A stretch of DNA of 64,000 nucleotides from Lysobacter auxotrophicus. GTDB taxonomy: Bacteria > Pseudomonadota > Gammaproteobacteria > Xanthomonadales > Xanthomonadaceae. Of this stretch, positions 29,008-38,966 are shown in pieces. A model generated the notes under the pieces. The model had not been told where the DNA came from, made no database searches, and was given only the letters and a program-made list of their open reading frames with translations. Both the position numbers and the translations under genes were made by a program. The stretch covers positions 1,302,001-1,366,000 of the forward strand of contig NZ_AP027041.1 in the NCBI RefSeq assembly GCF_027924565.1, given 5' to 3'. Position 1 is the stretch's first letter; every line of letters starts with the position of its first letter.

Positions 29008-30349
29008 CGAGCGCGCCGAGGCGGCCGCGCCGGTACGCGAAGGCGTGGTACACGGTAAGCGCGACGCGCGCCCACACCAGATAGATCGCGCGAATGCGCG
29101 TCGCTCGCGCGATACCGAACATGCGATGGCTCCAGCGCGACGTGCCCGCACGCAAGGCGTAGATCCGGCGGCGTTCGGGCGTGGCGGCGTTGGCGTCGGG
29201 CGGAACGCGTTTGGGGGGCGCGTCGGAACGCTTCGACAGCCGGTACGAAAGCCCTTCGCGCCGCTGGCGCAAGCCGGCGGCCTGAGTTGCCGCAACGAAG
29301 GCGGCGTCCACCTCGTCCAGCGCGATGCGGCCCGCATCGCGGGCGTAGCGCAACATGCCGTCGAGCTCACGCGTGCGCACGACCACCACGTTGTGTCCGC
29401 GCCAATCCGAGGAGTACGGCTCGACCCATGCATCGCCGAACGAGATGTCCGCCGTTTCGGCCATCACGTCGTCGCACAGGTTGCACGCGGCGTCCATGAA
29501 GAACCCGGCGCCCCAGTCGCCATCCACCAGCGGCCACCAGTCGCGGCCGAGCGTGCGGCCGTCGCGCAGCTGTATCCGCGCGTGATACTGGTTCGCCGCG
29601 CGATCCGGGTGCTTGCGGCGGAAGTCGACGTGCCGGATGTCGTCGCCGTTCGCGCCCATCTGCCACGCGAGGCTTTCGGCGAAGCGCGCACTTTTCATAT
29701 GACCGCAGAACAGGCCCATCGTGTGCACGATGCGTTCGCGAAGCTGCGGATGGCGGCGTCGCATCAGCTGCACCGCTTTCACAAAGCAGGGAATGCCGAC
29801 GACGGCATAGCGCCCGGGTTCGTCGAGCATGGTGCGCAGGGCAGCCGACATCTCGACGGGGTAATAGCGCGAGCCTGCACCGCGGCGCACGTCGGTTTCG
29901 CTGCGCGATAGCCGGTAGTCGAACAGGCGACCGCTCGCTTCGGGGTCCTCGCAGGCGTGCACGTGCGCGACCGCGTCGACGCGACCGCTGCGCAGCAGCT
30001 CGCAGGCGACCCAGCTGACGAGTCCGCCTGAACTGCCGCGGTCGCGATAACCGCCTTCAATCGCATGACCGACGTAGGCGGCGACGTACCGGCCCGTCGC
30101 CGCGTCGTGCGCTGGCGCGTCAGCAAAGAGGCTGGCGGCGAGTCGATCCTCGTCCGGCACGCAGGAGGCGAACGGACAGGTCTGCGCGACGATGGCTGCG
30201 GCGTCCCGATCCCACCTGCGCGAGCCAACCGGCCTGATCTGTCCATAGCGATCGAACTGCATGCCCGCGCCGTGCGACTGCGCCACGCAGCCGCCGCAGC
30301 CGATGCAGCGCCCCGAGCGCACCATGCGGCGAGGCCCCGGCGCGCTCAT
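28985..30349 (-). CDS. FrhB-like iron-sulfur flavoprotein (coenzyme F420 hydrogenase beta-subunit family)
   Basis: 454 aa. An N-terminal CIGCGGC cluster motif plus TCPF supplies ligands for an iron-sulfur centre. The family core (GSSGGLVSWVACELL, YAVVGIPCFVKAVQLM, CDDVMAETADISFGDAW) is intact. Such proteins are common in bacterial polysaccharide loci beside pyruvyl transferases, where they are thought to reduce a sugar or carrier; no F420 is implied. Translationally coupled to the upstream pyruvyl transferase gene (ATGA overlap at 30346-30349). The pair is transcribed opposite to the rest of the cluster. Confidence 0.85.
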   Translation of the reverse strand: MSAPGPRRMVRSGRCIGCGGCVAQSHGAGMQFDRYGQIRPVGSRRWDRDAAAIVAQTCPFASCVPDEDRLAASLFADAPAHDAATGRYVAAYVGHAIEGGYRDRGSSGGLVSWVACELLRSGRVDAVAHVHACEDPEASGRLFDYRLSRSETDVRRGAGSRYYPVEMSAALRTMLDEPGRYAVVGIPCFVKAVQLMRRRHPQLRERIVHTMGLFCGHMKSARFAESLAWQMGANGDDIRHVDFRRKHPDRAANQYHARIQLRDGRTLGRDWWPLVDGDWGAGFFMDAACNLCDDVMAETADISFGDAWVEPYSSDWRGHNVVVVRTRELDGMLRYARDAGRIALDEVDAAFVAATQAAGLRQRREGLSYRLSKRSDAPPKRVPPDANAATPERRRIYALRAGTSRWSHRMFGIARATRIRAIYLVWARVALTVYHAFAYRRGRLGALVNRLGPG

Positions 30350-31413
30350 GCAGCCACCGGCGCATTCAGCGCCTCGCGCAGGATCTCGCGGGACGCCGAA
30401 CGCAACGATTCGATGCGCGATTCGATGCCCGCTGCGAGCGGCTTGTCGAGCAGGCGCGAGATGCCCTGCATCGCGCTGGACGCATCGACCAGATGCCGTT
30501 CACCGCCGACCTGCCGCATCAGGCATCGGAGTTTCGTGCCGCGATACCACGACGCCTCGCACGCGAACGGTCGCTGGAAACGCAGCGCGAACACGCAGCC
30601 GTGGAAGAACGTCGTCGCCACCGCGCCCGCGTTCGCCATGAACGCGGCGAACTCATGCGGACCGGCGTCGATCCATTGCCGGTCCGCCCAGTCGTTGCGG
30701 TAGCCGATACTCACCACCGGCCAGCCGCGACGTCGCGCCCATGCGTGGACCGAACTCGCAAAGCCGGGAGAGAAGCCGTGGCCGTACAGCGCGACGTAAG
30801 CGTGCTCTTCGGGACCGCGCCAGGATTCGTCACGCGCCGGAGGGAACGCAAGGCAGGGGTCGAGAACGACGGGTACGTCCGTTCCCAATGCGCGGCTCAC
30901 GATCGAACGCGATGCCTCGTCACGCACGCATATCGCATCGAAGGCGCGCAGCCGCTGCGCCCACGCGCGGTCGAGTCCGCCGGATTCGTCGTGATGCCCG
31001 AAGCTTGCCGCGTACGCGACCATGAGCGGTGCCTTCAGGCCTTCGCCGTAGAAGATGGGAACGCGCCCATACCAGGGATGCGACAGGTTCCAGACTTCAT
31101 CGCTGCCGACGACGACCGCGTCGAACTCCGGCATGCGCTCGGGCGCGTCGAGCGGAAAGCGCGGCGACCTCGGCAGCGCTTCGAACGCCTCGAAGAAGCG
31201 CGATACCTTGCGCCGGTATACCGCGCGATCGCCCCGTTGTCCGGGCACCGGACGCAACGCGCACTTCCACTCGGCGCGATCCACACGCCCGCTTGCGTGA
31301 TCCAGCAGCACGGCGTCATGGCCAAGCGAGCGCAAGCCCTCGAGCAGGCAACGCGCCTGCCAGTAGCTCCCGTAATTGATGCAGCGATGGAAGGTGAGTA
31401 CACCGGTCTTCAC
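30346..31413 (-). CDS. Polysaccharide pyruvyl transferase family protein
   Basis: 355 aa. The N-terminus (MKTGVLTFHRCINYGSYWQA) is typical of the family that adds ketal-linked pyruvate from phosphoenolpyruvate to a sugar, as in CsaB. Other conserved parts are VVVGSDEVWNLSHPWYG, CVRDEASRSIV and TTFFHGCVFALRFQRPF, where the His may be catalytic. First gene of a two-gene minus-strand unit with the FrhB-like gene, divergent from the phosphatase gene across about 56 bases that must hold both promoters. Confidence 0.85.
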   Translation of the reverse strand: MKTGVLTFHRCINYGSYWQARCLLEGLRSLGHDAVLLDHASGRVDRAEWKCALRPVPGQRGDRAVYRRKVSRFFEAFEALPRSPRFPLDAPERMPEFDAVVVGSDEVWNLSHPWYGRVPIFYGEGLKAPLMVAYAASFGHHDESGGLDRAWAQRLRAFDAICVRDEASRSIVSRALGTDVPVVLDPCLAFPPARDESWRGPEEHAYVALYGHGFSPGFASSVHAWARRRGWPVVSIGYRNDWADRQWIDAGPHEFAAFMANAGAVATTFFHGCVFALRFQRPFACEASWYRGTKLRCLMRQVGGERHLVDASSAMQGISRLLDKPLAAGIESRIESLRSASREILREALNAPVAA

Positions 31414-31469
31414 GGACCCGTCCCCGCAATGTGTCGAATCTGCAGCGGTCGCGCCCGCTCGTGCTCGCC

Positions 31470-32069
31470 ATGACCCGCCTGCTGCTCGTCCGCCATGCCA
31501 GTACCGATGCCAACGGTGTGCGTCTTGCCGGACGTACCGCCGGAATCGCGCTGAACGAGGAAGGACGCGCCCAGGCGCGATGGCTTGCCGCGCGCCTGGC
31601 GAGACTCCCCGTCGCGGCGGTTTACAGCAGTCCGTTGCAACGCGCGATGGAAACCGCTCGATCGATTGCGACGTTAGTGGGATGCGATGTCGAACCTCGT
31701 GAAGAATTTCTCGAAATCGAGTTCGGTCGATGGACCGGGCTCGACTTCGCGGAACTCTCGCGCGACGTGCGCTTCGACCGGTTCAACCGTTTCCGCAGCT
31801 GTGCGGACGTGCCCGGTGGCGAGAACATGCTGCAGGCGCAGGCGCGCATGGTCGCGGGCCTGTCGCGCGTGCGCGATGGCCATCCGCACGAATGCGTGGT
31901 CGTGGTGAGTCATGGCGATCTCATCCGCGCGGCGATTGCGTACTACGCGGGAATCGCGCTCGACATGTTCCAGCGCATCGAGATTGCCACCGGTTCGGTA
32001 AGCGAAATCGAACTCGGCGACGACCATGTACGCATCGTGCGAATCAACGAAACCGACGCCAGAGTGTGA
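31470..32069 (+). CDS. Histidine phosphatase (phosphoglycerate mutase-like)
   Basis: 199 aa from ATG 31470. The catalytic motif is LLLVRHASTDANG (RHA rather than the usual RHG), with the second histidine in VVVSHGDLIRAAI. Family members dephosphorylate small sugar phosphates; in this setting an inositol phosphate or sugar phosphate is a reasonable but unproven substrate. An alternative GTG start at 31431 would add 13 residues without family similarity. A 526-base gap separates it from the next gene. Confidence 0.85.
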   Translation: MTRLLLVRHASTDANGVRLAGRTAGIALNEEGRAQARWLAARLARLPVAAVYSSPLQRAMETARSIATLVGCDVEPREEFLEIEFGRWTGLDFAELSRDVRFDRFNRFRSCADVPGGENMLQAQARMVAGLSRVRDGHPHECVVVVSHGDLIRAAIAYYAGIALDMFQRIEIATGSVSEIELGDDHVRIVRINETDARV

Positions 32070-32595
32070 AAGCCATGTCGGTCGAGCCCATCCGTTTCTT
32101 CTCGCCGGTTTAAAACGCGGCGTGCAAGACTGGCTTCGTACCTGATGGGGCGATCCCTGGAGTCACGAAGCGGAACCGATGACGTGGCAACGTGCCGGTC
32201 GCCCATTCCACTCAGGTAATGGAGGTGGACACCGGCTACACATCAGCACGGCATCGAACCCCGTTACTCAGACGGTTCGTGCGCAGACGTTGCATCCTGC
32301 ACAAGGCTTCCCCGCGGTGATGGCGAACTGATCCGCAGGCAAGCGCGAACCGTCGCCTCGTATTGGACGAGGCCGGTGTTGAGCGTCAGCCGGGCATGCC
32401 TGGCGACGACAAGAACGCTACAGCCGCCCGTTACCCGCCGCGCGCAGGACGTGTCATTCCCGTCCGCGCCGGCGGATCAAACAGCCCGACGAAGTGCGCC
32501 GTTGCAGTCCGGCGCGGGTTTCGTTCGGCTCCCAGAACACCGGGCCGCCGCGCGCAGCGATGCACGCGGGCACCCGAAGCACATAGGGAACGGAT
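32070..32595. other. 526-base gap before the 11-gene glycan operon
   Basis: No supportable gene on either strand. It includes a 7-bp hairpin (GCCTCGT/ACGAGGC around ATTGG, 32355-32373) and an ACCTGA/TCAGGT pair near 32140 and 32213. The length suggests a promoter with a long leader ahead of the operon beginning at 32596. Confidence 0.4.
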
Positions 32596-33630
32596 ATGGA
32601 CGGCGTAGAACGGAACAAACACGCGCGGCGCAGGGCGCTGGTGGCCGGTGGCGCGGGATTCCTCGGAGCGCACCTGTGCCGCCGGCTGGTCGAGGACGGT
32701 TACGACGTGATCGCGATGGACAGCCTGGTCACCGGGCGGCTGAGCAACCTTGCCGAACTGCTCGACGATGCCATCGGCGAACATCGGCTGCGATTCGTGC
32801 GGCACGACGTCACCGAGCCCTTCGATATCGCGTCTTTCGATGCCCGCGCGGACATCGTCTTCAACCTCGCGTGCTGCGCCTCGCCGATCCATTACCAGGC
32901 CCAGCCGGTCCATACATTGAAGACGTGCCTGGAAGGCGCATTGAATCTGCTGCAACTGGCGCACCGCAACGGCGCGCGCATTTTCCAGGCTTCCACCAGC
33001 GAGGTCTACGGCGAGCCGGAAACGCATCCGCAGAAGGAGGCCTATCGCGGCGCGGTGAGCACTACGGGACCGCGTGCGTGTTACGACGAAGGCAAGCGCT
33101 GCGCCGAAACGCTGTTCTTCGACTACCGGCGCCAGCACGGCGTGCAGATCAAGGTCGCGCGCATCTTCAATACGTACGGGCCGTTCATGCGCGAGGACGA
33201 TGGCCGCGTGGTGTCCAACCTGATCGTGCAGGCACTGCGAGACGAGCCGATGACCATCTACGGGGAAGGACTGCAGACGCGTTCGTTCTGCTACGTCGAC
33301 GATCTCGTGAACGGCATCATGCGCCTGATGGACACGCCGTCCACGTTCACCGGGCCGGTGAATCTCGGTAATCCGGTGGAAGTCACGGTGCTGGAGCTTG
33401 CCGAACGGATCATCGCGCTGACCGGCTCGCGCTCGCGCCTGGTGCGCAAGCCGATACCGACCGACGATCCGACGCGCCGTTGTCCCGACATCTCGCTTGC
33501 ACGCGCGCAACTGGGGTGGGAGCCGCGCGTCGCACTGGACGACGGCCTGCGGCGCACGATCGCGTGGTTCGCCATGCAGGAAGCCTCGCGCAACGCGCGC
33601 GTCCGGGAGGTGGATCGTGACTGCGCATGA
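32596..33630 (+). CDS. UDP-glucuronic acid decarboxylase-like SDR
   Basis: 344 aa extended short-chain dehydrogenase. The Rossmann motif is [11 protein letters not shown], and the active site shows Ser in STSEVYGEP and YxxxK in CYDEGKR. Segments specific to UXS enzymes ([48 protein letters not shown]) are present. UXS oxidises and decarboxylates UDP-glucuronate to UDP-xylose. It has AGGGAACGG before the ATG and opens a run of eleven overlapping genes to 43354. The presence of a UDP-xylose supplier suggests a pentose in the product. Confidence 0.88.
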   Translation: MDGVERNKHARRRALVAGGAGFLGAHLCRRLVEDGYDVIAMDSLVTGRLSNLAELLDDAIGEHRLRFVRHDVTEPFDIASFDARADIVFNLACCASPIHYQAQPVHTLKTCLEGALNLLQLAHRNGARIFQASTSEVYGEPETHPQKEAYRGAVSTTGPRACYDEGKRCAETLFFDYRRQHGVQIKVARIFNTYGPFMREDDGRVVSNLIVQALRDEPMTIYGEGLQTRSFCYVDDLVNGIMRLMDTPSTFTGPVNLGNPVEVTVLELAERIIALTGSRSRLVRKPIPTDDPTRRCPDISLARAQLGWEPRVALDDGLRRTIAWFAMQEASRNARVREVDRDCA

Positions 33631-34768
33631 TCGCGGCAATGGCGGTTCGGCCGCGCGCGGTCGCGTGCTCATCACCGGCGGCGCAGGCTTCGTCGGGTCG
33701 CACCTGGCCGATGAGCTGCTGGCCCATGGCTATCAGGTGCGCGTGCTCGACGTGCTCGCCGCGCAGGTGCATGGCGACGACGCACAATGGCCGGGCTACC
33801 TGTCCGCCGAAGTCGAACGCATGCAGGGCGACGTGCGCGACGCGGATGCCGTTCGCGCCGCGCTGGAGGACGTGGACCGCGTGTTCCACCTCGCCGCCGC
33901 CGTGGGCGTGGGGCAGAGCATGTACGAGATCGAGCATTACACCGACGTCAACAACCGCGGAACGGCCGTGCTGCTCGAAGCGCTGTCGCGTTCGCCGGTG
34001 AAGAAGCTGGTGGTGGCCTCGAGCATGAGCGTCTACGGCGAAGGCTTGTACGTCGATGCGGACGGTCGCACCGTCTCGCCATCGGAGCGCGATGCCGACG
34101 CGCTGCGCGGTGGCGACTGGGAGCTGCGTGCGGGCGGCAAGCCGCTGACGCCGGTGCCGACGCACGAAGGCAAGCCGCCGATGCCGACGTCGGTTTATGC
34201 GCTTTCCAAACTCGATCAGGAACGGTTATGCCTGATCGTCGGGCAGGCATACGGCATTCCGACCACGGCGCTGCGCTTTTTCAACATCTACGGAACGCGG
34301 CAGGCGCTGTCCAATCCGTACACCGGCGTGCTGGCGATCTTCGCGGCCCGCTACATGAACGGCAAACCGCCGCGCATCTTCGAGGACGGGCAGCAACGCC
34401 GCGATTTCGTGCACGTAAGCGATATCGCGCGCGCGTGCCGCCTCGCGCTGGAATCGGACGACGCAACGGGGCGCGCGATCAACGTCGGCAGCGGCGTGTC
34501 GGTATCGATTGCCGATGTCGCGCACGCGATGGCGAAGGCGCTGGACATCGACGACCTGCCGCCGGAGATCACCGGGCAGTTTCGCGTCGGCGACATCCGG
34601 CACTGCTTCGCCGATATCACGCTCGCGCGTGAACTGCTCGGTTATGCACCGCGCGTGACGCTCGAACAGGGCCTTGTCGAACTCGTCGAGTGGATGCAGC
34701 ACCAGCAGGCCGTCGACCGCGTGGATGCGGCCGCGGCCGAACTGGCGAGCCGGGGGCTGCAACGATGA
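33617..34768 (+). CDS. NAD-dependent sugar-nucleotide epimerase/dehydratase
   Basis: 383 aa extended SDR. The Rossmann loop is [15 protein letters not shown]; active-site residues are in [10 protein letters not shown] and YALSKLDQE (YxxxK). It resembles dTDP-sugar 4-epimerases acting on deoxysugars, but the exact substrate is not clear. The GTG at 33617 was chosen because GGAGG lies 6 bases upstream and the longer frame is a shadow of the previous gene; this makes a 14-base overlap with that gene's end. Confidence 0.8.
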   Translation: MTAHDRGNGGSAARGRVLITGGAGFVGSHLADELLAHGYQVRVLDVLAAQVHGDDAQWPGYLSAEVERMQGDVRDADAVRAALEDVDRVFHLAAAVGVGQSMYEIEHYTDVNNRGTAVLLEALSRSPVKKLVVASSMSVYGEGLYVDADGRTVSPSERDADALRGGDWELRAGGKPLTPVPTHEGKPPMPTSVYALSKLDQERLCLIVGQAYGIPTTALRFFNIYGTRQALSNPYTGVLAIFAARYMNGKPPRIFEDGQQRRDFVHVSDIARACRLALESDDATGRAINVGSGVSVSIADVAHAMAKALDIDDLPPEITGQFRVGDIRHCFADITLARELLGYAPRVTLEQGLVELVEWMQHQQAVDRVDAAAAELASRGLQR

Positions 34769-35871
34769 ACGCGCGCATGCCTCCCCAGCATCCCAGCCAC
34801 GACGCACCCGCGCTGATCACCGGCGGCGCCGGCTTCATCGGCACCAACCTCGCGACGCGCCTGCTGGAATCCGGCCGTCGTGTGGTGGTCTTGGACAACC
34901 TGTCGCGCCCGGGCGTCGAAGCGAACGCGCATTGGCTGTGGCATCGATTCGGCGACCGCGTCGAGATTCAGGTCGGCGACGTTCGCGATGCCGAACGCGT
35001 GCGCGGCCTCGTGGCGAACGCCTCGGAGGTGTTCCATTTCGCGGCGCAGGTCGCGGTGACGTCGAGCTTGATCGATCCGCGCAACGATTTCGATGTCAAC
35101 CTTGGCGGTACGCTCAACGTGCTCGAAGCCATGCGCGCGCTCGAAGCGCCGCCGTCGCTGGTATTCACCTCGACCAACAAGGTGTACGGCGCGCTGGACG
35201 ACATCGCGCTGGAGCGCGCCGGCGATCGCTACGCGCCGCGCGATGACGCGTTGGGCGAAGCGGGCGTCGACGAGTCGCGGCCACTGGATTTCCATAGTCC
35301 GTACGGCTGTTCGAAAGGCGGCGCGGATCAATACGTGCTCGATTACGCGCGAAGCTTCGGTCTGCCGGCTGCGCTGTTCCGCATGAGTTGCATCTACGGT
35401 CCGCATCAGTGCGGCAACGAGGACCAGGGCTGGGTCGCGCATTTCCTGCGTCGGGCGTTGGCGCGCGAGCCGATCACGCTGTATGGCGATGGCCGGCAGG
35501 TGCGCGACATCCTGTTCGTCGAGGATCTCGCCGACGCGTTCGTGCGCTGCCAGGCGCGCATGCACGAGCTCGCCGGGCGTGCGTTCAACATGGGCGGCGG
35601 GCCGTCGAACGCGCTGAGCCTGCGCGAAGTGCTCGATGTCATCGCCGGGCTGACCGGTCGCGTGCCGCGCATCGAGTACGGCCCGTGGCGCGTCGGCGAT
35701 CAGCGCTGGTACGTCTCCGATACGCGGGCATTCCGGCGCGCCACGGGTTGGGCGCCGTCGGTCGCCGCGCGAGACGGGATCGGCCGGCTCCACGATTGGC
35801 TGCTCGAAACCACGATGCCGCCGCGCGTACATGCGCCGGCCCCGGCGACGTCACGGACGCACGCCGCATGA
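34765..35871 (+). CDS. CDP-paratose 2-epimerase-like SDR
   Basis: 368 aa. Beyond the general SDR motifs (ITGGAGFIGTNLA, TSTNKVYG, YGCSKG) it has the segments typical of CDP-tyvelose/paratose epimerases: NEDQGWVAHFLRRAL, YGDGRQVRDILFVEDLADA and GPWRVGDQRWYVSDT. These enzymes invert C2 of a CDP-linked dideoxyhexose. No genes for making CDP-dideoxyhexoses are in the window, so the real substrate may be another nucleotide sugar. Start overlaps the previous stop (ATGA). Confidence 0.82.
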   Translation: MNARMPPQHPSHDAPALITGGAGFIGTNLATRLLESGRRVVVLDNLSRPGVEANAHWLWHRFGDRVEIQVGDVRDAERVRGLVANASEVFHFAAQVAVTSSLIDPRNDFDVNLGGTLNVLEAMRALEAPPSLVFTSTNKVYGALDDIALERAGDRYAPRDDALGEAGVDESRPLDFHSPYGCSKGGADQYVLDYARSFGLPAALFRMSCIYGPHQCGNEDQGWVAHFLRRALAREPITLYGDGRQVRDILFVEDLADAFVRCQARMHELAGRAFNMGGGPSNALSLREVLDVIAGLTGRVPRIEYGPWRVGDQRWYVSDTRAFRRATGWAPSVAARDGIGRLHDWLLETTMPPRVHAPAPATSRTHAA

Positions 35872-36827
35872 GCACGATGCGCTCGGCGGTGTTCGACGGG
35901 GAGGGGCGCATCCGCGTCGCGCGCACGTCCCGGCCGGAGCCCGGCCACGGCGAGGTGCGTGTGCGGCTGCACGGGTGCGGCGTGTGCGCGTCGAACCTGC
36001 CGGTGTGGGCGGGGCGGCCGTGGTTCCAGTATCCCTTCGAGCCCGGCGCGCCCGGGCACGAAGGCTGGGGCGAGATCGACGCGGTGGGCGAGGGCATCGA
36101 CGACTGGCACAGCGGCGATGTCGTTGCGCTGCTCTCGACGCGCGCGTATGCCGAGTACGACATCGCGCGCGCCGACGCCCTGGCGAAGCTGCCGGTGACG
36201 TTCGCCTCGCGCGACCTGCCCGGCGAGCCGCTCGCGTGCGCGATGAACATATGGCGCCGTAGCGACATACGCGCGGGGCAGACCGTTGCGGTGGTCGGCG
36301 TCGGTTTCATCGGCGCGTTGCTGGTCCAGTTGGCGACGCGCGCCGGCGCGCGCGTGATCGCGCTGTCGCGGCGTCCGTTCGCACGCGGCGTGGCGCGCAG
36401 CTGTGGGGCCGTCGAGGTACTCGAAACCGGTGACGTGCACGCCGCCATCGGCGCGGTGAACGAACTCAGCCCCGGCGGGTGTGCGCGCGTGATCGAAGCC
36501 GCCGGCGAACAGGCCACCCTGGACATCGCCAGCGGCATCAGCGCCGAAGGCGGGCGGCTGGTGATCGCCGGCTATCACCAGGACGGCCCGCGGCAGGTCG
36601 ACATGCAGCAGTGGAACTGGCGCGGGCTGGACGTGATCAATGCGCACGAGCGCGATCCCGCCGTGGCCGCACGCGGACTGCGCGAGGCGATGGATGCAGT
36701 GGAGCACGGACGCATCGACCCGTTCGCGCTCATCACCCATCGCTTCGCGCTCGATCGCATCGGCGACGCCTTCCAGACCCTGTCGTCGCGGCCCGACGGC
36801 TTCCTCAAAGCGGCGGTACTCGCATGA
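35868..36827 (+). CDS. Medium-chain alcohol dehydrogenase/reductase
   Basis: 319 aa, shorter than classical zinc ADHs. The catalytic zinc ligands appear as Cys in GCGVCASN and GHEGWGEI; the four-cysteine structural zinc lobe is absent. The nucleotide-binding loop is VAVVGVGFIGALLVQLA. It probably oxidises or reduces a sugar or cyclitol hydroxyl; with the inositol synthase and the Gfo/Idh gene next door, an inosose-type intermediate is a speculation worth testing. ATGA overlaps bind it to both neighbours. Confidence 0.82.
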   Translation: MSTMRSAVFDGEGRIRVARTSRPEPGHGEVRVRLHGCGVCASNLPVWAGRPWFQYPFEPGAPGHEGWGEIDAVGEGIDDWHSGDVVALLSTRAYAEYDIARADALAKLPVTFASRDLPGEPLACAMNIWRRSDIRAGQTVAVVGVGFIGALLVQLATRAGARVIALSRRPFARGVARSCGAVEVLETGDVHAAIGAVNELSPGGCARVIEAAGEQATLDIASGISAEGGRLVIAGYHQDGPRQVDMQQWNWRGLDVINAHERDPAVAARGLREAMDAVEHGRIDPFALITHRFALDRIGDAFQTLSSRPDGFLKAAVLA

Positions 36828-37837
36828 ACGCGCGGCTCCAACCCGCGGCACGCGCGCCCCGCCTGGGCTTCCTCGGGCTCGGCTGGATTGGCTGCCAGCG
36901 CATGCAGGTGCTCGCCGGGAGCGGCATCGCGAGCATCGGCGCGATCGCCGACAGCAACCCCGACTGCCTCGCGCGTGCGGCGCCCAGCGCGCCCGACGCG
37001 CGCCAGTGCCGCAACCTCGACGAACTGCTGGCGATGGACGAGCTGGACGGCGTGGTGATCGCCACCCCGAGCGGCGCGCATGCCGTGCAGGCCATCGCGG
37101 CGCTCGACCGGGGCCTCGCGGTGTTCTGCCAGAAACCGCTGACGCGCACCGCGCTGGAAGCCAGGCAGGTCGTGGATGCCGCGCGCCGCGCCGATCGCCT
37201 GCTCGAAGTCGACTTCAGCTACCGCTATCTGGACGGCGTCGCGGATCTGCGCGAGCGCATGCAACGCGGGGAGTTCGGCGACATCCACGCGATCGATCTG
37301 GTGTTCCACAACGCGTACGGTCCCGACAAGCCGTGGTTCTACGATCTGTCGCAATCCGGCGGTGGGTGCGTGATGGACCTGGGCATCCATCTGGTCGACC
37401 TGGCGCAGTGGATGTGCGGCGCGGCGGGGCACTCGCAGCTGTCCGCGATGCTGCAGGCGGCGGGGCGTCCGCTGCATGCGCCACAGCGCGAAGTGGAGGA
37501 CTACGCAACCGCGCAATGGCGGCTCGACAACAACGCGAGCGTGCGCATGGCGTGCTCGTGGCGGTTGCACGCGGGACGCGACGCGGTGATCGAAGCGGCG
37601 TTCTACGGAACCCGCGGCGGCGCGGCGATCCGCAATGTCACCGGCTCGTTCTACGACTTCACCGTCGACGTGTTCGACGGCACGCGGTCGACGCGCACCG
37701 CCTCGCCGCCGGATGCGTGGGGCGGCCGCACGCTGATCGAATGGGCGCGCCGCGTGGGCGCCGGAGAAGGTTTCGACCCGCAGGCCGAGTCGCTCGTCGG
37801 TGTCGCACGCACGGTGGACGCGATCTATGGCCGCTGA
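36824..37837 (+). CDS. Gfo/Idh/MocA-family oxidoreductase
   Basis: 337 aa. N-terminal Rossmann domain (LGFLGLGWIGCQRMQVLA), the conserved EKP-like motif in the form QKPLTRTALEA, and a C-terminal sheet domain with GGCVMDLGIHLVDLAQWM containing the catalytic Asp/His pair. The family includes inositol 2-dehydrogenase, making it a natural partner for the inositol-phosphate synthase at the head of the cluster, though many other sugars are possible. Coupled to the genes on both sides. Confidence 0.85.
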   Translation: MNARLQPAARAPRLGFLGLGWIGCQRMQVLAGSGIASIGAIADSNPDCLARAAPSAPDARQCRNLDELLAMDELDGVVIATPSGAHAVQAIAALDRGLAVFCQKPLTRTALEARQVVDAARRADRLLEVDFSYRYLDGVADLRERMQRGEFGDIHAIDLVFHNAYGPDKPWFYDLSQSGGGCVMDLGIHLVDLAQWMCGAAGHSQLSAMLQAAGRPLHAPQREVEDYATAQWRLDNNASVRMACSWRLHAGRDAVIEAAFYGTRGGAAIRNVTGSFYDFTVDVFDGTRSTRTASPPDAWGGRTLIEWARRVGAGEGFDPQAESLVGVARTVDAIYGR

Positions 37838-38966
37838 GCGACTGCGCATCCTGATGACCGCCGACACCGTCGGCGGCGTGTGGACGTTCGCGATGGAACT
37901 GTGCGCCCAGCTGTGCGCGCGTGGCGATCGTGTGCTGCTCGCCGCGACGGGTCGCGAACCCGATGCCGGTCAGCGTGCGCAGGCGGAACGAATCGACGGG
38001 CTCCGGTTGCACGCGCGGCCGTACAAGCTGGTGTGGATGCCCGAACCCTGGCGCGACCTGCGCGCCACCGGTGCCTGGCTGCGCCGCCTCGCGCGCGGGT
38101 TCCGGCCCGACGTCGTGCATCTGAACGATCTGTCGCAGGGCGATGCTGGTTGGGAGCCGCCGGTGATCGTGTCGGCGCACTCGTGCGTCTGCTCGTGGTG
38201 GCGCGCGGTGCACGGCGAGGCCGCGCCGCCGTCGTGGGATCGCTATCGACAGCACGTCGGCGCGACCCTGCGTGCGGCGGATCGCGTCGTCGCGCCGACG
38301 CGCGCGATGCTCGACGCGCTCATGCGCGAGCACGGTGCGCTGCCCGCGTCGGAGGTCATCCATAACGGACGGAGCGCGGCCGGGCTCGTCACGGACAAGT
38401 CGCCCGTCGTGTTCGCGGCCGGCCGGCTGTGGGACGCGGCGAAGAACCTGAGCGCGTTGGCGGCGATCGCCCCCGATCTGCCGTGGCCGGTCTGCATCGC
38501 CGGCGATGCACGGCATCCTGGCGAGGGGCGCACGACGACGTTCGACAACGTCGACCTATTGGGCCCACTCGGCAGCGAGGCCGTGCGCGAACTCATGGCG
38601 CGCGCCGCGATCTACGCCTTGCCGGCGCGTTATGAACCGTTCGGTCTGTCCGCGCTGGAAGCCGCGCAGGCTGGATGCGCGCTGGTGCTCGGCGATGTGC
38701 CGAGCCTGCGCGAAGTGTGGGGCGATGCCGCGATGTTCGTTCCGCCGGACGATGCCGGTGCGTTACGCGACGCACTGCTGCGCCTGATCACCGACGTGGC
38801 GGCGCGCGACGCGTTGGCAAGGGCGGCGCAACGGCGCGCGGCACGCTACACGCCCGACGCGATGGCGAGTCGCTATCGCGACGCCTACTTCGAACTGCTC
38901 GACGCCCGCCGGACGCCATCGAGGCGTGCGGATTCCGCCTCCATCGAAACAGGAGCGCATGCATGA
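37827..38966 (+). CDS. Glycosyltransferase family 4-like protein
   Basis: 379 aa GT-B enzyme. The N-terminal acceptor domain starts RILMTADTVGGVWTFAMELC; the donor domain has FAAGRLWDAAKNL and the retaining-GT motif ARYEPFGLSALEAAQAGCALV. The start at 37827 overlaps the preceding gene by 11 bases. It differs from the three following transferases, which belong to another group, so at least two kinds of linkage are probably made. Confidence 0.88.
   Translation: MAAERLRILMTADTVGGVWTFAMELCAQLCARGDRVLLAATGREPDAGQRAQAERIDGLRLHARPYKLVWMPEPWRDLRATGAWLRRLARGFRPDVVHLNDLSQGDAGWEPPVIVSAHSCVCSWWRAVHGEAAPPSWDRYRQHVGATLRAADRVVAPTRAMLDALMREHGALPASEVIHNGRSAAGLVTDKSPVVFAAGRLWDAAKNLSALAAIAPDLPWPVCIAGDARHPGEGRTTTFDNVDLLGPLGSEAVRELMARAAIYALPARYEPFGLSALEAAQAGCALVLGDVPSLREVWGDAAMFVPPDDAGALRDALLRLITDVAARDALARAAQRRAARYTPDAMASRYRDAYFELLDARRTPSRRADSASIETGAHA

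Noticed and set aside
28985-30349. Evidence for coenzyme F420 metabolism
   Set aside because: FrhB-family proteins are common in polysaccharide loci of bacteria without F420; no F420 biosynthesis genes are seen.
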